A DNA stretch of 64,000 nucleotides from Nocardiopsis sp. NRRL B-16309 (GTDB lineage Bacteria; Actinomycetota; Actinomycetes; Streptosporangiales; Streptosporangiaceae): assembly GCF_001279585.1 (NCBI RefSeq), contig NZ_LGEC01000063.1, positions 1-64,000 on the forward strand. Direction: 5' to 3'. The notes under the pieces were generated by a model. That model made no database searches and was not told where the DNA came from. It was given only the letters and a program-made list of their open reading frames with translations. Of the stretch, positions 17,200 to 25,744 are shown in pieces; position 1 is the stretch's first letter, and every line of letters starts with the position of its first letter. The translations under genes and the position numbers were made by a program.

Positions 17200-17483
17200 T
17201 CGCGGTGGCCTTGGACATCAGGGATGACCACGACCAGTACACGGCCGCCCGCCAGCTCCAGTTTCGTTACCGGAGCCGTTGGCTCGTGATGTGGGGACCG
17301 GGCTCGGGGGCCTTCCTCGCCTTCTACCGAGGCCACGCCCACGTCGCCCCGTTGTCCGCGCCCACCTGTCAGGAACTGCACCGCCGGATCCTGCACACCG
17401 AGACGGTCCTCGTCGAGAACATCGCAGCCAGCACTGATGCCACTGAACTCTCCCAGCTCACGGTCACCCGAGCGGGGAGGTAA
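17196..17483 (+). CDS. Hypothetical 95-residue protein
   Basis: GTG 17196 overlaps the stop of the HATPase gene (GTGA), so the pair is coupled. The short alpha/beta protein (YTAARQLQFRYRSRWLVMWGPGSGAFLAFYRG, then CQELHRRILHTETVL) has one Cys and no known motif. It probably partners the ATPase or acts in peptide recognition; the function is unknown. Confidence 0.65.
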   Translation: MIAVALDIRDDHDQYTAARQLQFRYRSRWLVMWGPGSGAFLAFYRGHAHVAPLSAPTCQELHRRILHTETVLVENIAASTDATELSQLTVTRAGR

Positions 17484-17555
17484 GGCGCCTCACGGTCGGG
17501 CTCCGTCCAGCCGACCACGAGGCGGCGCCGTCACCGCACTCCACGAAGGACACCA

Positions 17556-17705
17556 ATGAAGGGAAAACCACAGATGCAGAGCACGCAGTTCGACGGCGAC
17601 CTGGTGGTCGCGGTCGAGGACATCCAGGCCGAGCGCAGCCGAGGCGAGCAGCCCTCCGACGGCGGCGGTACCGGCCGCTCCGACACCAACGACGGCATCC
17701 GCTAG
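17556..17705 (+). CDS. Candidate RiPP precursor peptide (49 residues)
   Basis: ATG 17556 has AAGGA (17546-17550) five bases upstream. The product starts MKGKPQMQSTQFDGDLVVAV and ends QPSDGGGTGRSDTNDGIR. The N-terminal half is leader-like, with an acidic/hydrophobic FDGDLVVAVEDI patch. The C-terminal half is small, hydrophilic and rich in Gly, Ser, Thr and Asp, as in modifiable cores; there is no Cys, so this is not a classical lanthipeptide. The downstream JmjC oxygenase starts 10 bases after the stop, in the GGAG-bearing junction. The leader loosely recalls FxLD-type leaders. Assignment as a precursor rests on size, composition and operon context, not on homology. Confidence 0.6.
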   Translation: MKGKPQMQSTQFDGDLVVAVEDIQAERSRGEQPSDGGGTGRSDTNDGIR

Positions 17706-17715
17706 GAGAACACCC

Positions 17716-18897
17716 GTGTCCGCTGACCTGATCAGCGGCCGTCTGGGCGGGGACCAGTTCCCCGCCCAGGTGCTCGGCCGCGCCCACCGCCGCTATGCCG
17801 CGAACGCCGACCAGACCACCGACTTCGCACACCTGCTCACCTGGCCCGACCTCAATCAGCTCCTCGCCACCCGACGTCTCGACGTGCCTCGGATGCGGCT
17901 CTCGGACGGGCAGACGGTGGACGTGGGCCAGTACACCCGTCCGCGGACCTACCGGCGTATGCCCAACTGGAACGCCCCGGTGCCGCACCTGTTCCACGAA
18001 CAGCTCCGCCAGGGCGCCACGCTGGTCGTGGACGCGATCGACGAGATGCACCCGCCCATCAACACCATGGCCGCTGAGCTGGAAGCGTGGTTGGGCACCC
18101 GTGTCCAGGTCAACGCCTACGCTTCCTGGACCGCGAAGGAAGGCTTCGGCGTCCACTGGGACGACCACGACGTCATCGTCCTCCAGGTCTCCGGGCGCAA
18201 GCGCTGGCGGATCTACGGCACCACCCGCCAGGCGCCGCTGTACTCCGACGTGGAGGTGGACGACGACGCCCCCACCGAGCCCGTCGACGAGTTCACGATG
18301 GAGCCCGGCGACGTGCTCCACGTCCCCCGGGGGTGCTGGCACGCGGCGTCGGCCTCGGAGGGAGAGCCCAGCCTGCACCTTACCTGTGGTCTGAACACCA
18401 CGACCGGCGCGGACTTCCTCGACTGGGTCAACGGGCTGATGCGCGAACACGTCGAGGTTCGCAGCGACGTCCCCCGGAACAGGGGCGATCAGGCGGCGTG
18501 GACCTATCGCCTGGCCGAGTTGATCACTCAGCGGCTCCAGTCGCCCGGGGTGGTCGAGGAGTACTGGGACCACCTGAACCAGACCGCCCCGGCAAGGATG
18601 GCGTTCAGCCTGCCGGTCGCCGTGACCGGGACGCTGTCAGCGTCTTCTCGCCTACGGCTGGCATCGCATCGGGGCACCGTGAGCGAAGAGAACGGACAGG
18701 TGGTTCTCTCGGCTCAGGGGCGCCGCTGGCGTCTGGCACCGGTGGCCGCTCCGGTACTCCACCGCCTCGCCGACCACGAACCGGTCACCGTCAAGGAACT
18801 GTGTCGACTCGCCCCGGAGATCTCCGAAGACGCCCTGATCTCCCTGCTTCGACGACTGATGGACGACGGCGCCCTGGTCTGGGAGGGCGAAGAGTGA
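17716..18897 (+). CDS. JmjC/cupin-type Fe(II)/2-oxoglutarate oxygenase with C-terminal winged helix
   Basis: This encodes 393 residues from GTG 17716, with taGGAG at 17703-17708. The JmjC_2/ROX-like core carries the iron triad: His147 and Asp149 in GVHWDDHDV and His209 in GCWHAAS. Between them are QVSGRKRWRIYG and the EPGDVLHVPRG turn. The C-terminus (about 325-390) is a winged-helix module (LADHEPVTVKELCRLAP ... LLRRLMDDGALV), as in ribosomal oxygenases of the YcfD/MINA group. Known relatives hydroxylate ribosomal-protein residues. Here the gene follows a tiny peptide gene, so the likely substrate is that peptide, with the winged helix perhaps serving as a leader-binding (RRE-like) element. 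That is inference. Confidence 0.85.
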   Translation: MSADLISGRLGGDQFPAQVLGRAHRRYAANADQTTDFAHLLTWPDLNQLLATRRLDVPRMRLSDGQTVDVGQYTRPRTYRRMPNWNAPVPHLFHEQLRQGATLVVDAIDEMHPPINTMAAELEAWLGTRVQVNAYASWTAKEGFGVHWDDHDVIVLQVSGRKRWRIYGTTRQAPLYSDVEVDDDAPTEPVDEFTMEPGDVLHVPRGCWHAASASEGEPSLHLTCGLNTTTGADFLDWVNGLMREHVEVRSDVPRNRGDQAAWTYRLAELITQRLQSPGVVEEYWDHLNQTAPARMAFSLPVAVTGTLSASSRLRLASHRGTVSEENGQVVLSAQGRRWRLAPVAAPVLHRLADHEPVTVKELCRLAPEISEDALISLLRRLMDDGALVWEGEE

Positions 18898-19808
18898 CCC
18901 TTCTCGGACTGGGCACCTACCGCAGCCGCGACGCCGCCCACTCGGCACGCATCGCGGCTGCGGCCGGTTGCCCACTCATCGACACCGCCCCCGTCTACGG
19001 GCACGGCACCCACCAGAGCGCCATCGCCTCCACCCTGGAAGCCCACCCACAGGTGCGGATCGCCTCGAAGGTCGGGCACATGACCCCCGGCCACGCCGAG
19101 GTCGCCGTGTCCAGCGGAGCCCTTGCGACGGAGGAAGCACGTGGCCTGCACAGCATCGCCGCCGACTACGTCCGCCATCAGATCGCGATGAACCGGCTGG
19201 AACTGCGACGGCCACGCCTGGACCTGGTGTTCCTGCACAACCCCGACCATCACCACGACGGCGACCGCGATGGGCTGCACGATCGAATCCGCGGCGGGTT
19301 CATCGCCTTGGAGGAAGCTCGCGCCGAGGGCCTGATCACGGGGTACGGGGTCGCCACCTGGTCGGGGTTCACGGAGGCGTTCAGTGTGCCCGACCTTCTC
19401 CGGTTGTCCCGTGAAGCCTCAGGAAGCCCTGAGACCGGCCTGGCCGCCGTCCAACTGCCCGTGTCGCTGGTCAACATCGCCCCGATCAAGGACGCCTTGA
19501 CCGGAAGCGGTCCCCTGGCCGAAGCACACGAGGCAGGATTGGAAGTGTGGGCCTCCGCCCCACTCCACGGAGGCAAGCTCGTCCACTTGGTGAACGAACG
19601 CCTCGCCCACCACATCAGCGACGGGGCCTCACCGGCCGAGGCAGCCCTTATGGTGACCGCCTCAGCGCCCGGCCTCACGGGGATGCTGATCAGCGCCTCG
19701 AGTGCAGGGCACTGGTTGAGCGCGGCTTCGGTGGCGGGTCGCCCACCGTTGCCCGAGAATCGACTCAAGGACATCAGTGATCTCCTCCTCTCCCGAGAAA
19801 ACGCCTGA
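18894..19808 (+). CDS. Aldo/keto reductase family protein
   Basis: This encodes 304 residues from GTG 18894, overlapping the JmjC stop (GTGA). AKR hallmarks are present: Asp30 and Tyr35 in IDTAPVYGHG, Lys59 in ASKVGH and His115 in FLHNP, the catalytic tetrad of the superfamily. The barrel continues with GYGVATWSG and a C-terminal VTASAPGLTGMLISAS segment that would contact NADP. In a peptide-modifying operon it could reduce an oxidised residue or aldehyde produced after the oxygenase step; alternatively it could act on a small molecule joined to the peptide. It is translationally coupled on both sides. Confidence 0.85.
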   Translation: MTLLGLGTYRSRDAAHSARIAAAAGCPLIDTAPVYGHGTHQSAIASTLEAHPQVRIASKVGHMTPGHAEVAVSSGALATEEARGLHSIAADYVRHQIAMNRLELRRPRLDLVFLHNPDHHHDGDRDGLHDRIRGGFIALEEARAEGLITGYGVATWSGFTEAFSVPDLLRLSREASGSPETGLAAVQLPVSLVNIAPIKDALTGSGPLAEAHEAGLEVWASAPLHGGKLVHLVNERLAHHISDGASPAEAALMVTASAPGLTGMLISASSAGHWLSAASVAGRPPLPENRLKDISDLLLSRENA

Positions 19809-20631
19809 CCTGGGACAGGCGTGGCATCACGCGGTCGCGGCCCTGGACCTGGTCGCACCGCCTGGCGTGACGCTGCACCGCGGTGTGGGCGGCCGGACTC
19901 TGAGCGGTCCGGTCGCCACCGCCGAGGGCTCTCCTGGCTGGCTTCGAGTCACGTCCGCCCCCAAACCTGGGGGGAAGGTGTGGGAAGGGGCCGCGCTCGC
20001 CGCCGAGCTGATCGGCGACGGTGTTCCCCGGCCACGCCTGCTCGCTGAGCACACGTGGGGGGAGGAACTCGTCTTCCAAGCACTGTTGTGGGAGCGGCTG
20101 CCGGGGACGGTTGTGTCGGCGACCCCGGATCTCACCGCTCCGGTGAAGGTCGAACCCGGCTGGTGGGGTGGTCTACGCCAGGCTCTGGATGCTCTTCAAA
20201 AAGTCCCCAGGCCCGAGGGACGCCAGGTCTTCACTCAGGCGTTCGTCCACCGCATCCCCAACCACATCCCCGAAATCGCCGAGACCGGGGTCGACACGAC
20301 CGTGCGCAGGTGGGTGACCGCTCACGGAGACTTGCACTGGGCCAACCTCACCGACAACCCGCTGAGCATCATCGACTGGGAGGGGTGGGGCGCGGCTCCG
20401 GCCGGGTACGACGCCGCTGTCCTGCACGCCTACGCCCTGCCCGCCCCGGAGACCGCGGTGAAGGTCCGCAGCGTCTTCGCCGACGTGCTCGACACCGACG
20501 ACGGGCGCCTGGCACAACTGATCATCTGTGCCGAGATCATCCAAGCGAGCGAACGGGACGAACTCCACGCTCGACTGGCCCCCTACGTGCGGCGGTTCGT
20601 TCCCGGACTGCTGGCCTCAACCTCGCAATAG
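19777..20631 (+). CDS. APH-fold phosphotransferase
   Basis: This encodes 284 residues from GTG 19777, overlapping the aldo/keto reductase gene by 32 bases. The catalytic loop is AHGDLHWANL and the metal site is IIDWEGWG, the canonical APH pair. The N-lobe includes WLRVTSAPKPGGKVWEGAALAAEL. It is the last gene of the operon. With the minus-strand APH-fold gene beyond the regulator, the locus has two such kinases; one may phosphorylate the peptide or a cofactor, or give self-protection by modifying the product. The substrate is unknown. Confidence 0.85.
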   Translation: MISSSPEKTPDLGQAWHHAVAALDLVAPPGVTLHRGVGGRTLSGPVATAEGSPGWLRVTSAPKPGGKVWEGAALAAELIGDGVPRPRLLAEHTWGEELVFQALLWERLPGTVVSATPDLTAPVKVEPGWWGGLRQALDALQKVPRPEGRQVFTQAFVHRIPNHIPEIAETGVDTTVRRWVTAHGDLHWANLTDNPLSIIDWEGWGAAPAGYDAAVLHAYALPAPETAVKVRSVFADVLDTDDGRLAQLIICAEIIQASERDELHARLAPYVRRFVPGLLASTSQ

Positions 20632-21387
20632 CCGCAGGACACGGGGCTGCACTCGGTGAGCTGGGCCAGCGCGCGAGTCCCACACCCAGAGCATCGAGAC
20701 CAAGACCCGAGCGGGTTCCACCGCGAGGGCGAGTTCCCTGCGGGCAGCAGCGATCGCGGATCGTAGACCCTGGCCTGCGCTGAGCGCGTCCAGGTGTCAG
20801 TGAGGGACTGCTACAGCGCCCGGCTCGCGACCGCCCTCAGACCGGTCTGACTGGCCCCACACCGCCCCGTGGGCGCGGGTGACCCCCTGTGCGGGGCGTC
20901 CGTGCCCACGGGGCGCTATGCGCGCGTCGGGCGCGTGAGGGCCATGTGGAGCCGTCGTCTCATGGCTCCTCATTTTCGGGCTCATGACTTTTCTGAGCCA
21001 TCCGGGTTGAAACTTCTCGCGAGTATGGGGAAACATCAAAACTGCCGTTCGGCCCGGCTGAACACGGCCATTCCCATATGACAGAATTTATTCGCATGCC
21101 TGAAATGGGGTTCTTTGTCATGCCTGTGTTTGTCCTGAGAAACACCGGCCCTGACCTGCTCCTGGCGGGTGGTGGCGCCAGCTAACCGGGCTGATTGCTC
21201 CGTGTCGGGTGGGGTGAGGAAGCGCAGCTTCGAGGGGCGGCCGACCTTCGAAGCCATTGACACCCGCCTCGTCCAGAACACGGGCTCACGGTTTTATCGA
21301 GAAGACCGAAAGAGAAGGCGCCCCGGGCGGTGAGTCACCACCGACCCGAGGCGTGATCCGCCACCTGAGTAAGCAGGAGGAAGATCT
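20632..21387. other. Intergenic region with palindromes
   Basis: There is no gene in 756 bases. It contains a perfect 14-bp palindrome (TCAGACCGGTCTGA, 20837-20850), a 10-bp inverted repeat CCCCGTGGGC/GCCCACGGGG (20865-20874 and 20904-20913), and ATGGCTC/GAGCCAT (20962-20968 and 20995-21001). The last two could end the upstream operon. The AT-richer part 20990-21130 probably holds the promoter of the next gene, whose strong site AGGAGGA lies at 21376-21382. Confidence 0.5.
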
Positions 21388-21936
21388 ATGAGTCATGGTA
21401 CGGGTCGGCACCGCAGGTGCCGACGAGGATGGGCCAGCCGTGTGCGGTGGGCCGTGGGCGCGGCGCTCGCCACGATCGTCGGAGTAGGGTTCGCGCCACC
21501 TTCGCGCCCGGTGGAGCTGGAAGCTCGGAAGACGTCACCGCGACGGGAACCCCCGAACACCGCGACCACGCGCCCGGCTCCCGAGCCGGAGTGGGTGCGG
21601 CGCTATGACGAGGCGCGGCGGTCCCATACGGATCGGGCGTGGTCGCTGTTCACAGAGGGCGGCAACGTGACCGCTTCCGATGCCCCGGTAGAGCTGCCGG
21701 AGTTCGGCTGGTGTGTGGACGAGGACGGTGTGCGGGCGGTGCGCCCGTACCTGGTCGCGCACGAACAGCGTCAGCGGTCCAGGCGACGACGCCCGGCACC
21801 GCCTATCTCCCGCCAAGGCGGCGGGCCCGCGCCGGACGTTCGTGCCGAGGTGGCCGCTACGAATGCCCCTGGTGAGTGGGACGAGCTGGCTGGGCTGATC
21901 CGCCAGTGGGACGCGCAACGGGCACTCGTGGTCTGA
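21388..21936 (+). CDS. Hypothetical secreted or membrane-anchored protein of mobile-element type
   Basis: This encodes 182 residues from ATG 21388 behind a strong ribosome site (gcaggaggaag). A basic N-terminus (RHRRCRRGWASRVRW) precedes a hydrophobic stretch AVGAALATIVGVGFAPP (about 23-39), a signal anchor or uncleaved signal. The rest is hydrophilic: a Pro/Arg linker, then WVRRYDEARRSHTDRAW, a conserved-looking GVRAVRPYLVAHEQRQRSRRRR block and a C-terminal helix EWDELAGLIRQWDAQRALVV. The VRPYLVAHE-type block is familiar from short proteins on actinomycete integrative elements. The function is unknown. Confidence 0.65.
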   Translation: MSHGTGRHRRCRRGWASRVRWAVGAALATIVGVGFAPPSRPVELEARKTSPRREPPNTATTRPAPEPEWVRRYDEARRSHTDRAWSLFTEGGNVTASDAPVELPEFGWCVDEDGVRAVRPYLVAHEQRQRSRRRRPAPPISRQGGGPAPDVRAEVAATNAPGEWDELAGLIRQWDAQRALVV

Positions 21937-22248
21937 TGTCGAGTCGCGGCTTGGGGGCTGTCTCCACCTGGAGGCAGCCCCTTCGGTGTCGGCCGGTGGT
22001 GGTCGGGGCGGGGTTGACGGCGACCTCGGCGGTGCCGGTGAGCGAGATCGACTCGGTGGTCACCGGCTTTCGTTGACCGGTATTTCGTTGGGATGGTGCT
22101 TTTATCAAGGTCCTGTGCGACCGCCTGCCGGGCCGTGTCGGTGGTGCTGCGGAAAGGCGAGAGGGAGCCTTCTTGAAATTCGATCCGCAGCGCTGATGAT
22201 GCCGGTCCCTGTGGTGCCCTGAGTCCGGAGTGAGAACGAAGTGAACCC

Positions 22249-22289
22249 GGGCCAACGGGTGGTCCAACAAGGGGGCCAACGGGTGGTCC
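22249..22289 (+). repeat. Two 17-bp iterons, 24-bp period
   Basis: GGGCCAACGGGTGGTCC occurs at 22249-22265 and 22273-22289, followed by the partial inverse cgttggacc at 22294 and another gtggtccaac at 22342-22351. Confidence 0.75.
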
Positions 22290-22357
22290 GCCTCGTTGGA
22301 CCCCCTCTCCAGGTACATAATCGCTGGTCAGGGCCTACTCAAGTGGTCCAACGCGTG

Positions 22358-23023
22358 TCCAGACTTATACCCAGTGGGTAGTCATCCTCACGTAGGGGGC
22401 GGGTGGCGCCCCCGGCGAGCCGGAGACGCCCCGCCCCTGGACGCCTGCGTGGGCTCACCCACACCTTTTTCGTTGCCCTGTTCTCCTCTTCCTGTATTCA
22501 CTTTTCTCTTCTTTATAAGAACATGAATGAAAGGTTCCTGTGTGCGGGTTTTTGGGGCGGCGATGCAGGTGCTCGGGTCGCCCAGCGCCGAGCGCTGCAC
22601 GCCCCCTCGCCCTGCACCTGCTCGTGTGGTCTGCGGAAGTGGGGCCTGCGAGGCGCGGCGGGGTCGGGCCGTCCGGTGGGTGGGATCCACTCGGTGGTCA
22701 CCGGTATCGGCTGAGGGCGTCGGGCCGATGGTTCTTCTGGTCGTGGAGGTGAGGTGGTGGCGCGCCGGGTGCGGGGGTGGTCTCTTCGAGGTTGGCGGCA
22801 CCAAGAGGGAATACGAACATTATTGCCATCAGGCTCACGTTTGAGTCTGGGCCGGTAAGTGGGCCTGTGACTCGGCCGGTCGGCGGGCCGGTAAGTGGAC
22901 CGGTAAGCGGGCCTGGGGGAGGGCCGCTTTGAACGGAGCACCCCAGCGTCGTTATCAGTGCAGGTCGGGACCGCTGCGGGTGGGCCGATGGGCGCCCAGA
23001 CTTATACCCAGTGGGTAGTCATC
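22358..23023 (+). repeat. 28-bp direct repeat pair containing a 13-bp palindrome
   Basis: An identical 28-bp block (ccagacttataccc ... gtagtcatc) lies at 22358-22385 and 22996-23023. Its core TACCCA-G-TGGGTA is a perfect inverted repeat, a plausible operator or initiator-binding site. Similarity continues loosely for about 30 bp 3' of each copy. The listed span covers both copies and the unrelated sequence between. Confidence 0.8.
22851..22913 (+). repeat. Three 15-bp iteron-like repeats
   Basis: gccggtaagtgggcc (22851-22865), gccggtaagtggacc (22887-22901) and accggtaagcgggcc (22899-22913), the last two overlapping by three bases. Confidence 0.65.
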
Positions 23024-23428
23024 TTCACGCAGGGCGGGCGGCGCCCCACGGTGTGAGGGCGCCAACCGCCCCCGCTCCCTCGAGACGGGGCCCGTGGTCT
23101 TTCTTCGGGTGCGCGGCCCCCACCTTGCCTCTGGCCAGCCTTGTCTCCCTTTCTCTTCCTCTACGACCACCAGGGGACAGGACCTCGAGGTGGTGGTGTG
23201 AGCGGAGATCGCGCGGGTTCTCGTGCTGGATGCTCCTGGCGCTGTCGCCTCGGGCGCGGTTCTTCTGGTCTTGCCGGGCCGCGCTCCGCGCTGGACGAGG
23301 CGGACGGAACATCGGCACCTCGCAGCGCGACTGCGCGAGATCTCCGCTTCGAAGTCGAATCCGTCCTGGGGGCGTCTTCTTAGGGGGTTATCAGGGCGAG
23401 ACGACGAGCACGAGGAAGAGGCCCACTG

Positions 23429-23863
23429 ATGACCAGACCCCACCGCCTTCACCTGGCACCACGGCCCTGGCCAGCGGACAATCCCACGGGCTGGAGCCAC
23501 CCGGGGTCCTGCGCGGGGGTGTCCCAGCCTGGGGCGTATGCGGCGACCAGCGCCCCGACATCGGCCCCACCGCCCGGGGCGGGCTCAGTACCCCAGAGCG
23601 CGTCGACTGGGGTGGTCGGGCCGTCTGACGGCCCCATCCGGGCCAGCCCCGGTTCGCGGACCGAACGGCCGCACAGGGGGAATGGTGCGAAACCCCGTGA
23701 AACGGGCGGCAGGGCGAGGCTCTCCATGAATCCGGTGGGCTCCTGGTCGAATCCGCTTGACCACCTCTACGAGGTCGAGCGTGGATGCGTACTGCCCCGC
23801 AACACGCGGGGCCGCAAACCGTATCCGCGCAGTTCAGAGGTAGTGGAGAGGTGGGTCAGGTGA
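23429..23863 (+). CDS. Possible small protein upstream of xis
   Basis: This is a 144-codon frame from ATG 23429. The first two thirds are Pro/Ser/Gly-rich and look non-coding. The last 45 residues (NPVGSWSNPLDHLYEVERGCVLPRNTRGRKPYPRSSEVVERWV) look more protein-like. Its TGA overlaps the proposed GTG start of xis (GTGA), which supports translation of at least the 3' part. It may be a short gene starting at ATG 23726. Low confidence. Confidence 0.35.
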   Translation: MTRPHRLHLAPRPWPADNPTGWSHPGSCAGVSQPGAYAATSAPTSAPPPGAGSVPQSASTGVVGPSDGPIRASPGSRTERPHRGNGAKPRETGGRARLSMNPVGSWSNPLDHLYEVERGCVLPRNTRGRKPYPRSSEVVERWVR

Positions 23864-24141
23864 AGGGGACGACTCCGGTGACAATGGCCGAGGTCGGCTC
23901 GCTGCCGGTGGCGATGGACCCGGTGTCGGCCGGGCGGATGCTCGGCTTGGGCCGCACCACCACATACCGGCTCCTGCGCCAAGAGGCCTTCCCAGTGCCG
24001 GTGCGCCGGGCGGGGAGGGCGTGGGTGGTGCCGACCGCGGGGGTGTTGGCCTACCTCGGTCTGGACACGTCCGTCTTCCACCGCGGTGGCGGGTGCGGGT
24101 GCGGTGCGCGCGGTGACAACACGAAAGTCGAGGGCCGTTGA
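23860..24141 (+). CDS. xis: Excisionase-type helix-turn-helix protein
   Basis: This encodes 93 residues from GTG 23860 (ggagagg at 23845-23851); ATG 23884 is also possible. The core is a MerR/AlpA-like winged HTH: MDPVSAGRMLGLGRTTTYRLLRQEAFPVPVRRAGRAWVVPTAGVLAYLGL. This is the usual layout of the DNA-bending directionality factors encoded just before int in actinomycete integrative elements. The stop overlaps the int start by one base (TGATG). It appears intact, unlike int. Confidence 0.85.
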   Translation: MKGTTPVTMAEVGSLPVAMDPVSAGRMLGLGRTTTYRLLRQEAFPVPVRRAGRAWVVPTAGVLAYLGLDTSVFHRGGGCGCGARGDNTKVEGR

Positions 24142-25607
24142 TGGCTTCTCACGACGGGTCGGTATTCAAACGCTGCGGATGCAGGCACGAGGCCACGGGC
24201 AAGCTCCTGGGGGCGAAGTGCCCGAAGCTGCGCCGGGATGACGGGGCCTGGAACCCCCGCCACGGGGAGTGGGCGTTCCAGCTCGAACTTCCCCGCACAC
24301 CCTAGGGCAAGCGCCGCCAGGCGCGCCGGGGCGGGCTCGCCACCCAGGACGAGGCCCAGTGGCAGATCGATCACGTCAAGGCGCTGCTGCGCCTGGCCGA
24401 AGGGGAGGCGGAGGTCCAGGTCCAGGTCGCCGATCTCGTCCAGCAGGCGTTGAAGGCCCGCCTCCCATTGCCAGAGGTGGCCGAGGTCAAACGCCGGATC
24501 GGCGTGGGGATACGCACCCGTGAGCGGATCCCGACCGTGGCCGAGTGGCTGACCGAATGGCTCGAGGGCAAACCGGACCTGGCAGTGAAGACCCGGGCCT
24601 CCTATGAGGGCCACATCCGTAAGTACCTCGTCCCGCACCTGGGCTGGGCCCGCCTGGACAAACTGACCTCGGGACAGGTCGAGGCCATGTTCACCGAGAT
24701 CGAGGAGGGCAACCAGCGGATCCTGGAATGCCGCGAGTCGGCGGACGCCAAGATGCGGGCGTCGGTGAGGGGTCAGCGGGTGATCTCGCTGTCCACCAAG
24801 CACCGCATCCGCGCCACGCTGCGCAGCGCCCTGTCGGACGCGGTGCGAAGGCCGGACCTGCCGGTAGCGGTGAACATCGCCTCGCACGTGCGCCTGCCCT
24901 CGTGTGCGCGGAAGAAGTCGCTGGTGTGGACACCGGACCGGGTGCGCCAGTGGCAGGTGGACGGTGTGGTGCCGGGGGAGGTGATGGTGTGGACACCCCA
25001 GCAGACCATCACCTTCCTCACCCACGCGCGGAAGTACCGGTGGTTGTTCCCGATGTTCCACCTCATCGCGGTCAAAGGGCTGCGCCGGGGTGAGGCGGCG
25101 GGCTTGCCCTGGGCGAACACCCGCCTGAGCGACGGAGAGGCGGACATCCGTACCCAGGTGGTCACCCTGGGATGGAAGACGGTAACGACCACTCCCAAGA
25201 GCGCGGCCGGCCAGCGCACGATCACGTTGGACAAGGACACGGTGCGCGTGTTGCGGTCCTGGAAGCGCTTCCAGAACGAGGCCCGCCTCGCGGCGGGCCA
25301 GGACTGGACTGATTCAGGCCTGGTGTTCACCCGGTCCGACGGGGCGCCTTGGCATCCGGGGGATGTGACCCGGTGGTTCAACCGGGTCGTCAGGGCGGCG
25401 GGGCTGCCGCCGATTCATTTGCACGGGCTGCGCCACGGGGCCGCCTCGCTGGCGCTGGCCGCGGGGGCGGACGTGAAAGTGGTCTCCGGTGAGCTCGGCC
25501 ATGCCACCACGCACTTCACCCAGGACACGTACCAGACGGTGTTTCCGGAGGTGGCTCGGGCGGCTGCGGAGGCGACGGCGGCGATGCTCAAACCCGTGAG
25601 CCGGTAG
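24141..25607 (+). pseudogene. int: Tyrosine site-specific integrase with in-frame amber codon
   Basis: From ATG 24141 the frame encodes the normal N-terminus of actinomycete element integrases (SVFKRCGCRHEATGK ... PKLRRDDGAWNPRHGEWAFQLELPRTP). It then meets TAG at 24303-24305 and continues in the same frame to 25607 (488 sense codons besides the amber). The catalytic domain is complete: Arg in KGLRRGEAAGLPW, a Lys in a beta-turn region, HLHGLRHGAASLAL (HxLR) and GHATTHFTQDTYQTVFPE with the nucleophilic Tyr. Full-length product therefore needs readthrough or reversion. The nearest later start, ATG 24450, would remove 103 residues including the arm-binding region. The element is probably immobile unless another integrase acts in trans. 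Confidence 0.85.
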
Positions 25608-25656
25608 TGCGGTAGCCGGACCGGCGATCACACCAGGAGCTATACGGCCCTTCAGG

Positions 25657-25696
25657 CCCCAGGTCAGACCACGGCTTCACCCCGGCTGGCCTGGGG
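25657..25696 (+). terminator. Inverted repeat after int
   Basis: CCCCAGGtCAG (25657-25667) pairs with CTGgCCTGGGG (25686-25696), an 11-bp stem with one mismatch, followed by ttt. It lies 50 bases after the int stop and before the convergent NLR gene. Confidence 0.45.
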
Positions 25697-25723
25697 TTTC
25701 CCTGTGCTCGGGGTCATCATCCG

Positions 25724-25739
25724 ATCGGATCAAAGGTCC
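25724..25739 (+). repeat. Copy 2 of the dispersed 16-bp repeat
   Basis: atcggatcaaaggtcc, identical to 122-137, six bases beyond the 3' end of the NLR-1 gene. With copy 3 at 28830 it brackets the two-gene NLR cassette as a direct repeat. Confidence 0.7.
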
Positions 25740-25744
25740 TATGG

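Larger units (their letters stand above)
21937..23428. other. 1.5-kb gene-poor region rich in direct repeats
   Basis: No credible gene is visible; open frames here are Pro/Arg-rich text with no ribosome sites. The region has two iteron-like clusters (22249-22289 and 22851-22913), a 28-bp direct repeat at 22358 and 22996, and matched gactcggtggtcaccgg-type words near 22050 and 22690. This suggests two diverged copies of one control region about 640 bp apart. The position before xis/int and the repeat style fit an origin or conjugation locus of an integrative element whose rep/tra genes have been lost. Confidence 0.45.

Noticed and set aside
17556..17705. Classical lanthipeptide precursor
   Set aside because: The peptide has no cysteine and the operon has no LanB, LanC or LanM-type enzyme.
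22388..22941. Minus-strand frames of 138 and 142 codons in the repeat region
   Set aside because: They are Pro/Arg/Thr-rich, lack ribosome sites and overlap the repeats; they are not supported as genes.
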